A stretch of DNA of 64,000 nucleotides from Streptomyces sp. NBC_00654. Its GTDB lineage: Bacteria > Actinomycetota > Actinomycetes > Streptomycetales > Streptomycetaceae. Both the position numbers and the translations under genes were made by a program. The notes under the pieces were generated by a model that was not told where the DNA came from, ran no database searches, and saw only the letters and a program-made list of their open reading frames with translations. Shown here piece after piece: positions 8,930-17,266 of the stretch. How positions within the stretch are numbered: position 1 is the first letter of the stretch; each line of letters begins with the position of its first letter. The DNA lies in NCBI RefSeq assembly GCF_026341775.1, contig NZ_JAPEOB010000001.1, positions 4,588,001-4,652,000 on the forward strand. The letters are read 5' to 3'.

Positions 8930-9042
8930 ACACGCGTGCTCGTACGGCGTCGGTTTCCGCTCGGTGTACGGCTTGATCTGGGAGGCGTCCTCGACCTCCA
9001 ACTGCTTGGCCAGATGCTCGATGACCGGCCACGGCACGGCTA
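8930..9042 (-). pseudogene. Tn3-family transposase (TnpA) remnant
   Basis: The minus-strand frame from 9042 reads AVPWPVIEHLAKQLEVEDAS followed by QIKPYTERKPTPYEHA. This matches the N-terminal DUF4158-type region of Tn3-family transposases. The downstream side is cut by the IS6 copy at 8929, and a stop lies directly upstream. Only about 37 residues remain. Confidence 0.65.
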
Positions 9043-9672
9043 ATAGATCTCAGCTGCAACGCCCCGGGCGCCACAAGTGGGGTCGTGACCTCCGGCGTTG
9101 ACCGCCCCTCAGCCTTGATTACGGAGCGGCGGCAAGACGAAACGGCAGCCAAAGGGCTCCTCGATCGCCGCCGCGGACTGCTGGCCCGCGATGCACCACC
9201 TGCGCGGAAGCCGAAGTGCGCCGCAAAGAGCGAAGGTGACTCCACTCGACAACAGGCCTTACTCATCGACCCGTTCATGCTTCTGCCTGCATCTCGAGAT
9301 CAAACTGAGGTGCTGCACCACCAGCCGCTCCTTCGGCAGAATGGGGATTGCCCCGCCGAGCAGCGACGGGCTTGATGGCCTGAGACCGGCTGGTCAGGCC
9401 CCTGTGCTGTGCGAGGGCAGAGCGCTACCTTCGCAGTTGCCCGGAATGCTCATGACGACTGCGTCCAGACCTCACCGTGAGCTGCCTACGGAACTGCGCC
9501 CCCGCCCTCTTCCGGGGATGACCGCGACCAGCGAGCTGTCGCTCCCGAGGTCGTTCGCGTACCGCATCCGCCGGTCGGCGTCCCACTTCGAGGCCCCGGA
9601 ATCCCAGGCTTCCGCGAGCGGGAGTACTCCTGGCCGAAGCGGCCGTGAAACCGGAGCAGGGGGCACGGTGGA

Positions 9673-9851
9673 CTCGGATTCAACCGGCTCACCGACTACC
9701 GCCGCCCCACGTGGTCGGACCCCTCCCAGGAGAAGCAGGCCCATATGGATCTGGGGGTGGACGACCTGGACGCAGCTCAGACTCGTCTGCTCGCTCTGGG
9801 GCCGTGAAGCCCGACTTCCAGCCGGACCCCGAGCGGGTGCCGCGGGCATGA
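9673..9851 (+). pseudogene. VOC/glyoxalase-like protein remnant
   Basis: The frame from 9673 reads LGFNRLTDYRRPTW and then HMDLGVDDLDAAQTRLLALG, a signature of the second half of actinobacterial VOC (glyoxalase-superfamily) proteins. A missing G in the GGGG run near 9806 shifts the frame to AVKPDFQPDPERVPRA, which stops at 9851. The N-terminal half is not found. The rest of 9043-10183 (about 1.1 kb) shows no gene I can support. Confidence 0.55.
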
Positions 9852-10183
9852 GGGTGTCGATCCGCAGGCGCGGTTCAGTGGGTTGGGCACCTGCGACGAC
9901 GAGGAACAGACAGGACGTCGCTGCCGACGGCGCTGGCCGGCCGGGCCTCCGGGAGACCGTGGCCCCGGCTCGGTTGTGGCAGCAGCAGTCCTGGAGGCGA
10001 CCGCTCACGGCTGTTACACAACAGAGTGGATGCCCGGATGTACCTGACACGGAATCGAGATCTCCCGGAAGAGCTTCCGGCCCAGGATCAGTGCCAGAAG
10101 GGACGGCCGCATGCCGGTCCCGCACGAGCCCACCGGGGCGACGCCCGGTGGCAGACGAAAGCGAGTGCCTCTTGCGCAAGTCA

Positions 10184-11050
10184 ATGAGCCGACAGGCGGT
10201 CACCGCCCTTGCAACCGCTGGTGCGTTCGGCATCATGTGCACCGTTGCCGCGCCGTCCGCCTCGGCGATCGTGGGCGGAAATCCGGTCGCGGACGGCAAG
10301 CGGCCCTTCGTCGTGCAGATCGAGGAACAGGGTGCCGACGGGGCATGGTCGCACTTCTGCGGCGGGGCTCTGATCGACAGCCGAGTCGTCGCCACAGCGG
10401 CGCACTGCGCGAAGCTCGCCGTCCAAGGCAAAATCAAGATCCGGATCGTCCTGGGGCGGGCCGATTCGAGTACGCCCGGAGGAACGGTGGTGACCGATGA
10501 TCACTTCTCCGTCTACAGTCACCCCACATTCTCGACACTGACGAACACGGACCTGGGCCTCATCGTGCTCGACCGTCCCGCCGACCAGGCAGGCGCGTCC
10601 CTGCCCCCCTTGCAAACGAAACCGCAGCCCGGTCGCCTCCTGCGCGCTGCCGGCTGGGGGCGGACCGACCTCGCCGATCCGGACAAGCCGTCACGCCTGC
10701 GAGAAGCGGCGCTTCCTGTCACCGAGCTCGACACTGAAGAAGGGACCTGGGACAAGCAGTTCATCTGCGCGGGCACCGCGAAATCCCGGGTCGCGCCCGG
10801 CGACAGCGGCGGGCCGCTGTTCGATCCGAACGCATCTCGCTCCGGCAAGGCAGTCGTGTACGGACTGGTGACCGGAGAAACGAACACCTGCCAGGGCCTC
10901 TTCACGAACCTGGCCGACCCGGCGATCTGGAAGCCCTTCCGGGAACCCCTCGCCTCCCACGGGCTCTCGCACGTCATCCCGGCCGAAGCCACCCACCCCT
11001 CGGACCACCCCTCGGAAGCAACCCGAGACCACACACCATCCAGTAGGTGA
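10184..11050 (+). CDS. Secreted trypsin-like serine protease (S1 family)
   Basis: A 288-residue preprotein. The Sec-type signal peptide (AVTALATAGAFGIMCTVAAP) ends at SASA, directly followed by IVGG, the mature N-terminus expected of chymotrypsin-fold enzymes. The catalytic triad is visible: His in VVATAAHC, Asp in TNTDLGLIVLD and Ser in APGDSGGPLF. CGGALID and WGRTD are further family landmarks. The Asp at the base of the S1 pocket cannot be placed with certainty. The ATG at 10184 is chosen because the signal peptide starts there; a TTG at 10172 would add four residues. The tail after about residue 265 is Pro/Ser/Thr-rich and may be a linker. No operon partner. Confidence 0.85.
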   Translation: MSRQAVTALATAGAFGIMCTVAAPSASAIVGGNPVADGKRPFVVQIEEQGADGAWSHFCGGALIDSRVVATAAHCAKLAVQGKIKIRIVLGRADSSTPGGTVVTDDHFSVYSHPTFSTLTNTDLGLIVLDRPADQAGASLPPLQTKPQPGRLLRAAGWGRTDLADPDKPSRLREAALPVTELDTEEGTWDKQFICAGTAKSRVAPGDSGGPLFDPNASRSGKAVVYGLVTGETNTCQGLFTNLADPAIWKPFREPLASHGLSHVIPAEATHPSDHPSEATRDHTPSSR

Positions 11051-11142
11051 AGCCCTCCGGGCCATGGTCTCCGCGACATCCCGGACGGCGGCCGTGCGAC
11101 ACTGGCTCTGTTCACGTCGCAGAGCAGCGTTTGTTGAGCAGT

Positions 11143-11289
11143 TCGGGTTCTGGCTCAACTTCTGTGATGCCGAATCGACTCTCGGTCCATCGGCTCAGCG
11201 AACATGAGGAACTGGCAGGTCGGCGTGCCGGTCCGACGCGGGCACGAGCGCGCTGTGTATGGCTTCACAGAAGTTGAGCCAGAGCCCGA
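11143..11289. mobile_element. Short non-coding element with ISL3-like inverted repeats (MITE)
   Basis: Bases 11143-11167 (GGTTCTGGCTCAACTTCTG within) are the near-perfect reverse complement of 11265-11289: one mismatch in 25, extending to 29 with two. The same end sequence, GGG(T/C)TCTGGCTCAA, terminates the full ISL3 element at 54049-56379. The 97-bp interior has no convincing frame. The rest of the 11051-11539 gap holds nothing I can call. Confidence 0.65.
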
Positions 11290-11539
11290 GTTTGGGAGGC
11301 ACCAGGGCTCTTGCCAGGGCAGCATCGGGATGCTGCTGGTGAGAAGTGCTCGTCATGCCGCAGATGTCGAAGGGTCGAGCTGTACGCGGCGATCCGGCGT
11401 GACCACCGTGGCGGCATATCGATGCGGCCCGTCATCGGGACCGGCATAGACTCCTGCCGCCTCGCCTGCGCCCGAGTCCGGGCGCAGGAACCAGTCAAGG
11501 TGGGCTGAGATCGACAGCTGCCGATCTCGACGAAGACCG

Positions 11540-12106
11540 GTGCTGCAAGATTGTTGTATGTGGGTTCAGCGAGTGATCGAAGTGACCGGGTGGGAGCCAC
11601 TCGGGATCTCCGTCGACTGGGCGGCGATCGAGGGAGAGCTGGGGGTCCCGCTGCCGGCGGACTACAAGGAGCTCTACGAGGCGTTCGGCGGCGGCGTCTT
11701 CAGTGATTCCGTCTACTTTCTGGGGCGCGGCGAGGACGCTTCGTTCGACTTCCTGACACAGTGGCGGGCCTCCCTGTCGTTCGACCAGGGCAGGCTCGGA
11801 GACGTATCCGCCGTCGATCCCTATGCGATCTACGCGCCGGGCGGCAAGGGCCTGCTGGGGTGGGGCTCCACCGAATGGGCCGACGAGTACGTCTGGCTGA
11901 TCGATGCCGAGCGACCGGGCGATTACCCCATCCTTGCGCGGTCCCATGACCCCGGCCCATGGGTCCAGTACGACATGTCCACCTCTGAGTTCCTGTACCG
12001 CGTTCTTGCCGATGCCGATTTTCAACCTTTCGGGATCGCGCGGTACGACCTCGGCACGACCTTCAAGCCCGGCTCCGGCGGTCTCGTCGACGGCCCGCCG
12101 CTCTGA
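11540..12106 (+). CDS. SMI1/KNR4 (SUKH) family protein
   Basis: A 188-residue protein containing the SUKH signature: VDWAAIEGELGVPLPADYKE followed by LYEAFGGG, then LLGWGSTEWADEYVWLID. In bacteria this superfamily is rich in immunity proteins against polymorphic or contact-dependent toxins; no toxin gene is visible beside it, so its role is unassigned. The GTG at 11540 has GAAGAC upstream; an ATG at 11558 is an alternative start. It stands alone, with mobile-element debris upstream. Confidence 0.75.
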   Translation: MLQDCCMWVQRVIEVTGWEPLGISVDWAAIEGELGVPLPADYKELYEAFGGGVFSDSVYFLGRGEDASFDFLTQWRASLSFDQGRLGDVSAVDPYAIYAPGGKGLLGWGSTEWADEYVWLIDAERPGDYPILARSHDPGPWVQYDMSTSEFLYRVLADADFQPFGIARYDLGTTFKPGSGGLVDGPPL

Positions 12107-12603
12107 CAAGAGGCCGGCCGCCCCACGTTCGCGGACACCACAGTGCCGTCGTTCCTCATCGAGATCCGTGAGCCATATGCTCACCAACCGCCTCCGAGCT
12201 GCGCCACCGCCGGACGGGCGGGCAGGAAGGTCTCCCCCATCAGGACGGGGGGCGGGCCTACCGGCACAGGTGGGTCATCCGGGGGCACTGGCGAAACCAC
12301 TGGTACCCCTCACGCCAGGCACACCGCCCGATCTGGATCTCCGACCTGTGCCGGATGGGAGGCGGACACGGACGCGGAGCAGTCGTCCCGGCTGATGGTC
12401 GCAGCCGGGGGGATCGAGGCCGTGCTCGCGCGCACCGCGCCGGCGGGTGACGGGCACTGACGCCAGGGTGCGACGCCGGTCGGGACCGCCCGTGCGCACG
12501 CGAGTGCACGGAGGCTGACGCGGCACCAGGACCCGTATGCGCTCCCCGCATTACGTATGCGTGGAGCGGGTCCGGTGGCGGGGCCCGCCCCAATGGGACT
12601 TGA

Positions 12604-12639
12604 CGCATGCGTTAACCAACGTGATGGCTAACGCATGCG
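12604..12639. promoter_or_regulatory. Inverted repeat upstream of the RHH gene (candidate operator)
   Basis: CGCATGCGTTA at 12604-12614 is repeated as its exact reverse complement at 12629-12639. Each arm contains the self-complementary CGCATGCG, with centres 28 bp apart. A related sequence, GCATTACGTATGC, lies near 12549-12561. The repeat ends about 34 bases before the ATG of a ribbon-helix-helix protein, so autoregulation is a reasonable guess. The rest of the 12107-12603 gap has no supported gene. Confidence 0.45.
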
Positions 12640-12672
12640 GAAATGTTCCGCAGGGGAATCGAGGGGATGACC

Positions 12673-13151
12673 ATGGCTCGCGTCAATGTCTACAGCCCGG
12701 ACGGCGACCTGCAGGGCTGGTTTCGCGAGGAGTCGGCCACGGAGTACGGCGAGGCGACCACGTGGGACGGGAGCAAGAGGTCTCCGTCAACCGGGTCTCC
12801 GACGAGTTCGAGCACCAGTCCCTCTACCGCACGAAGCGGGGGCGATGGGTGCGGTGCACATGGTCCCAGCGGCAGGGAGTGGAGCCGCGCTACACGTTCG
12901 TGAGCGAGGCGGCCGCGAAGGAATGGCTGCAGCGCAACGAGCACGACGACATCGTGAAGACGTGGTTCGGACCGGTGGAGGAGGAGTTCGGCCCCACGAG
13001 TGTCGGCGGACGCCCCGCGGTGGGCACGAAGGTCGAGACCCGGCTCCCGGACGACGTCCTGGCCGCCCTGGACGCACGGGCCGCCGCTGAGGGCACCTCA
13101 CGCGCACAGATGATCCGCAGCCTCGTGACCGCCGGCCTCCAGCCCGCCTGA
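12673..13151 (+). pseudogene. Ribbon-helix-helix DNA-binding protein with one frameshift
   Basis: From the ATG at 12673 (GAGGGG seven bases upstream) it reads ARVNVYSPDGDLQGWF and ATTWDGSK. The frame then shifts near 12778 and continues VSVNRVSDEFEHQSLYRT, TWSQRQGVEPRYTFV and EAAAKEWLQRNEHDD. The C-terminus has an Arc/CopG-type fold: VETRLPDDVLAALDARAAAE and SRAQMIRSLVTAGL. Restoring one G (AAGGAGG for AAGAGG) rejoins both halves into about 160 residues. It is a pseudogene if the base loss is real. The palindrome upstream suggests it controlled itself. Confidence 0.65.
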
Positions 13152-13168
13152 CCCACACACAGCACCAA

Positions 13169-13268
13169 CAGCACGAGACCCCGAGCGGCGGCGCCCGGGG
13201 TCTCTCTGCGACATGACGTGACGTCTGTCCTACCGGTTCAGCGACCGGCCACGCCCGGTGTCACGCCC
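13169..13268. repeat. About 100-bp repeat, first copy (terminator plus IS-end sequence)
   Basis: The stretch from CAGCACGAGACCCCG through CATGACGTGACGTCTGTCC and GGTTCAGCGACCGGC to GTGTCACGCCC recurs at 53851-53950 with only scattered differences. In both places it follows the stop codon of a short gene and contains a terminator-like hairpin. Confidence 0.7.
13175..13204 (+). terminator. Hairpin terminator after the RHH gene
   Basis: GAGACCCCG (13175-13183) pairs with CGGGGTCTC (13196-13204), a 9-bp perfect stem 23 bases after the stop codon. No U-tract follows, as is usual in Streptomyces. Confidence 0.65.
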
Positions 13269-13520
13269 CATCCCGCCCCCGCGGCTCCGCGAGCAGGGGC
13301 GTTGCGCTGCCGGGCGATGGAAGGCGTTCTGCCAGGAACGTGTCCGCTCCACATGCCACCGCGGACCCGCCTGGGCAGGGGATTTCTCGGCGACGAGGTG
13401 GACGGTGATCTGCTCAGGCAGAGGCCCGAGGCCGTTGAGGAGGTCCAGGATCGGGGCCAGGAGTGGTGAGTCGTGGGGGTTGGCCCCGGGCTGCAGGGGC
13501 CACCGTCTCCCTCCCGGCCA
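13230..13520 (-). pseudogene. IS5-type transposase remnant with internal deletion
   Basis: The minus-strand frame reads ANPHDSPLLAPILDLLNGLG, LPEQITVHL and then jumps to RWHVERTRSWQNAFHR, the catalytic-Glu segment of IS5-type transposases. The stretch normally lying between them (the region equivalent to DRGYDS) is missing. N-terminal parts are not recognisable. Confidence 0.6.
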
Positions 13521-13640
13521 ACGCGCCGCACGTGAAGGTGGCCTTGGCGGCCGGCCGATGTCACGGTCGACTCCGTCGACGCCCGCCGTGCAACTTCTGC
13601 GCAGGCCGGCTCCGCCAGGAGTGCTGCCGGAGGAGTAGTC

Positions 13641-14330
13641 GTGAGTGGATGGGCAGACATCGAGCACCACATCGCCGACATCAAAAGGCTGATGGGCTGT
13701 CGTTGTTACGAAGAGGCCGCCGTCACGGCCGGACGCGCTTCAGCTACGGTCGGCGGTACGAGGCTGGCGATGTTGCACGCCGCAGCGTTGGTCACAAGTG
13801 ACCACGCCGAAAGGTCGGTTGACGTGCTGTCACGGGCGGTGGATTCGAGCGGCGACCAGCGCGCTGCCCGGGATCTCGCGTTGCTGCTGTGGCACAGACT
13901 CGGCAAGGAGGCCGAGACGCGGGACGTCTGCGTACTCGGGTTCGCTGCAGCGACAGCCCGGTGCCCGCAGGTCCTGGAGAGACCGGGCCGACTGCGGACG
14001 AGCTGGGGGTGTAGAGATCCGAGCTGGCCACCCCTGTACCTGCGGCTGTTCCCGTCCGAGCAATTGTCACGAGTTGTGGATCGGCCCGTTGACGTCTATC
14101 GAGTCTGTTCCCACTCGGTCCGGGTGAGTTCGTACTCGACTTCACCGTGCTCGGAGCCCCCGATCGCCTCCGGCCAGTCCCCGGCGAAGTTCCGGACGAA
14201 GGACAGACCCGACTTCTCCGTGACGCGACGGGAACGGGTGTTGACGGCCATCGTGTTCGCCGTGACCCGCTCGACCTCCAGGTCCGTGAACCCCTTATGG
14301 ATCAGGGCCCGGGATCCCTCGGTGGCGTAA
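13641..14330 (+). CDS. Hypothetical protein, probably with a damaged C-terminus
   Basis: The GTG at 13641 is preceded by GGAGGAG at good spacing, and the first about 110 residues look like real protein (DIEHHIADIKRLMGCRCYEE, then repeated Ala-rich helices around LSRAVDSS and LALLLWHRLGKEAE). The helical pattern recalls TPR-like repeats. After about residue 110 the composition becomes Arg/Ser/Pro-rich, and the frame runs antisense across most of the acetyltransferase gene, so the true gene was probably truncated or frameshifted near 13980. No family recognised. Confidence 0.35.
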   Translation: MSGWADIEHHIADIKRLMGCRCYEEAAVTAGRASATVGGTRLAMLHAAALVTSDHAERSVDVLSRAVDSSGDQRAARDLALLLWHRLGKEAETRDVCVLGFAAATARCPQVLERPGRLRTSWGCRDPSWPPLYLRLFPSEQLSRVVDRPVDVYRVCSHSVRVSSYSTSPCSEPPIASGQSPAKFRTKDRPDFSVTRRERVLTAIVFAVTRSTSRSVNPLWIRARDPSVA

Positions 14331-14656
14331 CCGCGTCCCCATGCCGCCTGGTTCAACCGGTAGCCGAGTTCGACCACGGCGGTGCTGTGCTCCGCCAACG
14401 GCCGGAACTCGAACCAGCCCAGGAGGGTGCCGGTGGCTCTCTCCTGCGCGGCCCAGCAACCGTGGGTCTCCCAGCACGGGTAGTCGTGCAGGAGTCGCGG
14501 CAGGGTCCGCGTCTCGATCGCCTGGCGGCTGGTGGGACGGCCACCGTTGATGAAGCGCATGACCTCGTGGTCGTTGTCCAGGGCGAGCAGGTGGTCGGTG
14601 TAGGCAGTCGTGAACGCGCGCAGGACGAGCCGGTCGGTCTCCAGGAAGTTGGCCAT
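14096..14656 (-). CDS. GNAT-family N-acetyltransferase (RimJ/RimL type)
   Basis: A 186-residue protein starting at the ATG at 14656, with GGAAGA seven bases upstream. It opens FLETDRLVLRAFTTAYTDHL, the standard start of RimJ-like acetyltransferases. VVELGYRLNQAAWGRGYATE contains the acetyl-CoA pyrophosphate-binding loop (RGYATE for Q/RxxGxG/A), followed by VTANTMAVNTRSRRVTEKSG. Such enzymes acetylate N-terminal amines of ribosomal proteins, antibiotics or small amines; the substrate is not deducible here. Confidence 0.85.
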   Translation of the reverse strand: MANFLETDRLVLRAFTTAYTDHLLALDNDHEVMRFINGGRPTSRQAIETRTLPRLLHDYPCWETHGCWAAQERATGTLLGWFEFRPLAEHSTAVVELGYRLNQAAWGRGYATEGSRALIHKGFTDLEVERVTANTMAVNTRSRRVTEKSGLSFVRNFAGDWPEAIGGSEHGEVEYELTRTEWEQTR

Positions 14657-14857
14657 GCCGCGTTCTTCCGCTCGACTGGGAGAGACCGCTGACCGGCGAC
14701 GCCCGAACCGCACAACACTTCTGCCCCCAGGAATTGTGCTGCTTCGGCGCTGTTGGACCCGGACACCGTCTGCAGTGAGGGACGGTGCCGTGGGCGGATG
14801 CCCTGGCAGTGGGGCACGCGGCTCAGGCCACCAGAGCGTGACTGTGGGTTCGGCCGG

Positions 14858-14893
14858 GTGGCTTGACGGGGGACATGGACCCCGTCAAGCCAC
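14858..14893. terminator. Strong 14-bp hairpin in a gene-free stretch
   Basis: GTGGCTTGACGGGG (14858-14871) is the perfect reverse complement of 14880-14893 with an 8-base loop. It lies in the 0.86-kb gap 14657-15519, where I see no supported gene. It could be a terminator for a lost gene or an IS end. Confidence 0.4.
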
Positions 14894-15519
14894 GTCTCCG
14901 GAACCGATTCTTCAGCTGTCTGCGGGCCCGCCCCACGACGCTTCGACGGCTGACACGATGAGTTCCGCCGACGGCGGCAGCGGCGCCCAGCAGGCGTTTC
15001 TGGCTGGGGAGCCACAGCAACTGCACAGTTCGGAAGGTGCCCCGCTGCTTGTTCGCGACCGTGCTGTTGAGTACCGCAGGGTCAGGCCGCGCCGGTCGGC
15101 GGGTGCGAGGAGATCACCGCCCGCAAGCCTGGGCGCAGGGGCTTTGAGCACGGCGAGCGGGACGCTGACGCGCCGTCGGGTGCGCAGGCTCCGTCGCCGC
15201 CGGGCCTGGGCGGCGAACATGAACCCGTCGGGTCCGCCCGGGGGCATCTCCCTGCCCGTACCCGCTGACGGCTGCGACGCCCGCCGGAGGTGAACGACCG
15301 TGTCCACCACGACGCCTGCGGGAGTCGAGACAACGCATCAGCCGCTCGCCCGCCGAACCCGGCCGGCTCAGTCAAGGAATCCGCTCCGGAGCGGACTGGC
15401 ACCGGGTATAGCACAGAAGTCGTCAGGCCGGAGAAGGGCCGAATTCTATTGCCCCTTTTCACCGGAGCGACGGTACTCTCTTGAGGAACCGCCGAAGTTC
15501 ATTACGGAATGGAGGCCTG

Positions 15520-16434
15520 ATGATTACTCATGTCCGGAGTGTGGCGCTCGGCGTGCCCGATATCGTTGCCGCACGCGAATTCTTCGAAAAGAGCTGGCAA
15601 TTGGACCTTGTCGGCACCGACTCGGGTCGAGTGTTCCTGGGAGCCGGGTGTCAGGACAGTCATGTGTTGCGGCTTCGGGCCACCGCCGAACCTCGGGTGG
15701 ACCTGCTGTGTCTGGCTGCGGCCACCGAAGCCGATGTGGACGAGATAGCCGGGCGAGTGGCAGCACACCCGCTCGGACGCCTCGTCAGTGAGCCCGCTAC
15801 CTGCACTGATGAGGGTGGGGGATACCGATTCCGGTTCCTCGACTGCGAAGGGCGCACCGTCGAGGTGTCCTCTCGGACGGAGGTCCGGGCATTCCGCTCC
15901 GTCGAACCGGGGGAGAGCAGGCCGACCGGTATCAGCCATGTGGTGCTCAACGCGGGGGACTTGCCGGCCTCACTGGAGTTCTATCGGTCGGTTCTCGGGC
16001 TGAAGGTGAGCGACTGGGTGGAGGACATCATGGTATTCCTCCGCGCAGGGGCATTCCATCACCTGCTCGCTTTCACCCGCGCACCTCACACATCGCTCAA
16101 CCACGTCGCTTTCGAATTGCGCGGAATCGATGAATTCATGCGAGCGACCGGCGACATGATGAGAAAGGGATACGGGCCGCTGTGGGGGCCCGGCAGACAC
16201 GGAGTCGGAGCGAACACGTTCACCTACTTCCAGGAACCCACGTCAGGATTCGTCGCCGAATACACCACAGGAATGCTGCGGATCGATCCCGACCACGAAT
16301 GGATCCCCCGGGTCTATCCGGCCAACGCACAGACCAGCGACAGCTGGGGAGTGGCGTCGCCCCGCGACGAAGCGGTGTCGGCGAGTCTGCGGGGCTGCCC
16401 GGACACGGGTCTGTGGCAGCCGCCACCGGTGTGA
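15520..16434 (+). CDS. Two-domain extradiol-type dioxygenase (VOC superfamily)
   Basis: A 304-residue protein with tandem VOC domains, the layout of type I extradiol ring-cleavage enzymes (BphC/XylE group). The N-terminal domain starts HVRSVALGVPDIVAAREFFE. The C-terminal domain carries the expected metal ligands: His in GISHVVLNAGD, His in LNHVAFELRG and Glu in FVAEYTTGM. The ATG at 15520 has a perfect GGAGG five bases upstream. It is followed by an SDR in the same direction and faces the Rieske/molybdenum operon. Known family members cleave catechols beside one hydroxyl; that the ring here comes from the neighbouring oxygenase is inference. There is no ring-fission hydrolase next to it. Confidence 0.8.
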   Translation: MITHVRSVALGVPDIVAAREFFEKSWQLDLVGTDSGRVFLGAGCQDSHVLRLRATAEPRVDLLCLAAATEADVDEIAGRVAAHPLGRLVSEPATCTDEGGGYRFRFLDCEGRTVEVSSRTEVRAFRSVEPGESRPTGISHVVLNAGDLPASLEFYRSVLGLKVSDWVEDIMVFLRAGAFHHLLAFTRAPHTSLNHVAFELRGIDEFMRATGDMMRKGYGPLWGPGRHGVGANTFTYFQEPTSGFVAEYTTGMLRIDPDHEWIPRVYPANAQTSDSWGVASPRDEAVSASLRGCPDTGLWQPPPV

Positions 16435-16451
16435 CCAGGAGGAGCCGGCCA

Positions 16452-17258
16452 ATGGAACGACACCTGGACAGAGACAGCCGCCCGATGGCCGGCGAGGGCT
16501 GTCGGGCGGGACGGGAGCCGGTCGCCGTGGTGACGGGCGGCGCCTGTGGCATCGGCCGCGCCGTCGTGGCCGACCTGGCGGCACACGGCTACCAGGTCAC
16601 GGTGCTCGACCGGGACGTCCCCGCTGACCGGGGCGACGACCGCGTGCGGTGGGTGGCCGGTGACGTACGCGACCCCGGCGCGCACGACCGGGCGGTCGAC
16701 GCCGCGTTGGCCCGCTGCGGCCGGCTGGACCTGTTCGTCGGCAACGCGGGGGTCCACGACGGCGGGTTCGGGGTGCGCGACCTCTCCGGAGCCGCGCTGG
16801 CCGAGCTGGCCAGACACGTCCTCGACGTGGACGTCGTCGGCTATCTGCTCGGGGCACGGGCCGCGGCCGGGGCACTCGCCGACAGCAGGGGGTCGATGGT
16901 CTTCACCCTGTCCGACGCGTCCTACCTCGTTGGCGGCAATGGCACGGGCATCGTCTACGCCGCCGCCAAGCATGCCGCGCTGGGGGTGGTGCGGCACTTG
17001 GCGGCCGACCTCGCGCCCTCGGTACGGGTCAACGCCGTGGCCCCTGGCGGGATCGTCACCGGGCTGCGCACCGCGGACGGCCGCCATGTCTTTGCCGAGG
17101 CCGACGAGATCACGGCGGCGGTACGGGAGTTCAACCCCCTCGGAGTGGTCCTGAGCGCCGAACAGGTGGCCCCGCTCTACCGGTTCCTGGCGTCCCCCGA
17201 GGCGGCGGGCATGACCGGAGAGGTGCTGCGGCCCGACGGCGGCCTGACCGTACGGTAG
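16452..17258 (+). CDS. SDR oxidoreductase, cis-dihydrodiol dehydrogenase-like
   Basis: A 268-residue short-chain dehydrogenase with nucleotide-binding TGGACGIG (about residues 28-35) and NAG in FVGNAGVHDGG. The catalytic region FTLSDASYL...YAAAKHAALGVVRHLA resembles BphB/HcaB dihydrodiol dehydrogenases (Ser, Tyr and Lys present), ending VRVNAVAPGGI. The ATG at 16452 has AGGAGG upstream, 17 bp after the dioxygenase stop, so the two genes should be co-transcribed. In the model pathway a Rieske oxygenase makes a cis-dihydrodiol, this enzyme re-aromatises it to a catechol, and the upstream dioxygenase opens the ring. It converges on the decarboxylase gene with an 8-bp gap. Confidence 0.8.
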   Translation: MERHLDRDSRPMAGEGCRAGREPVAVVTGGACGIGRAVVADLAAHGYQVTVLDRDVPADRGDDRVRWVAGDVRDPGAHDRAVDAALARCGRLDLFVGNAGVHDGGFGVRDLSGAALAELARHVLDVDVVGYLLGARAAAGALADSRGSMVFTLSDASYLVGGNGTGIVYAAAKHAALGVVRHLAADLAPSVRVNAVAPGGIVTGLRTADGRHVFAEADEITAAVREFNPLGVVLSAEQVAPLYRFLASPEAAGMTGEVLRPDGGLTVR

Positions 17259-17266
17259 GGCGCGGC

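Noticed and set aside
9191..10183. Upstream part of the long plus-strand frame that ends in the trypsin-like protease
   Set aside because: Composition is Arg/Pro/Ser-rich without domains, and a clear signal peptide begins only at 10184; the region also contains a VOC remnant in another frame.
14657..15519. Several 60-200 residue frames on both strands
   Set aside because: No ribosome sites at sensible places and no recognisable domains; composition is typical of high-GC non-coding frames.
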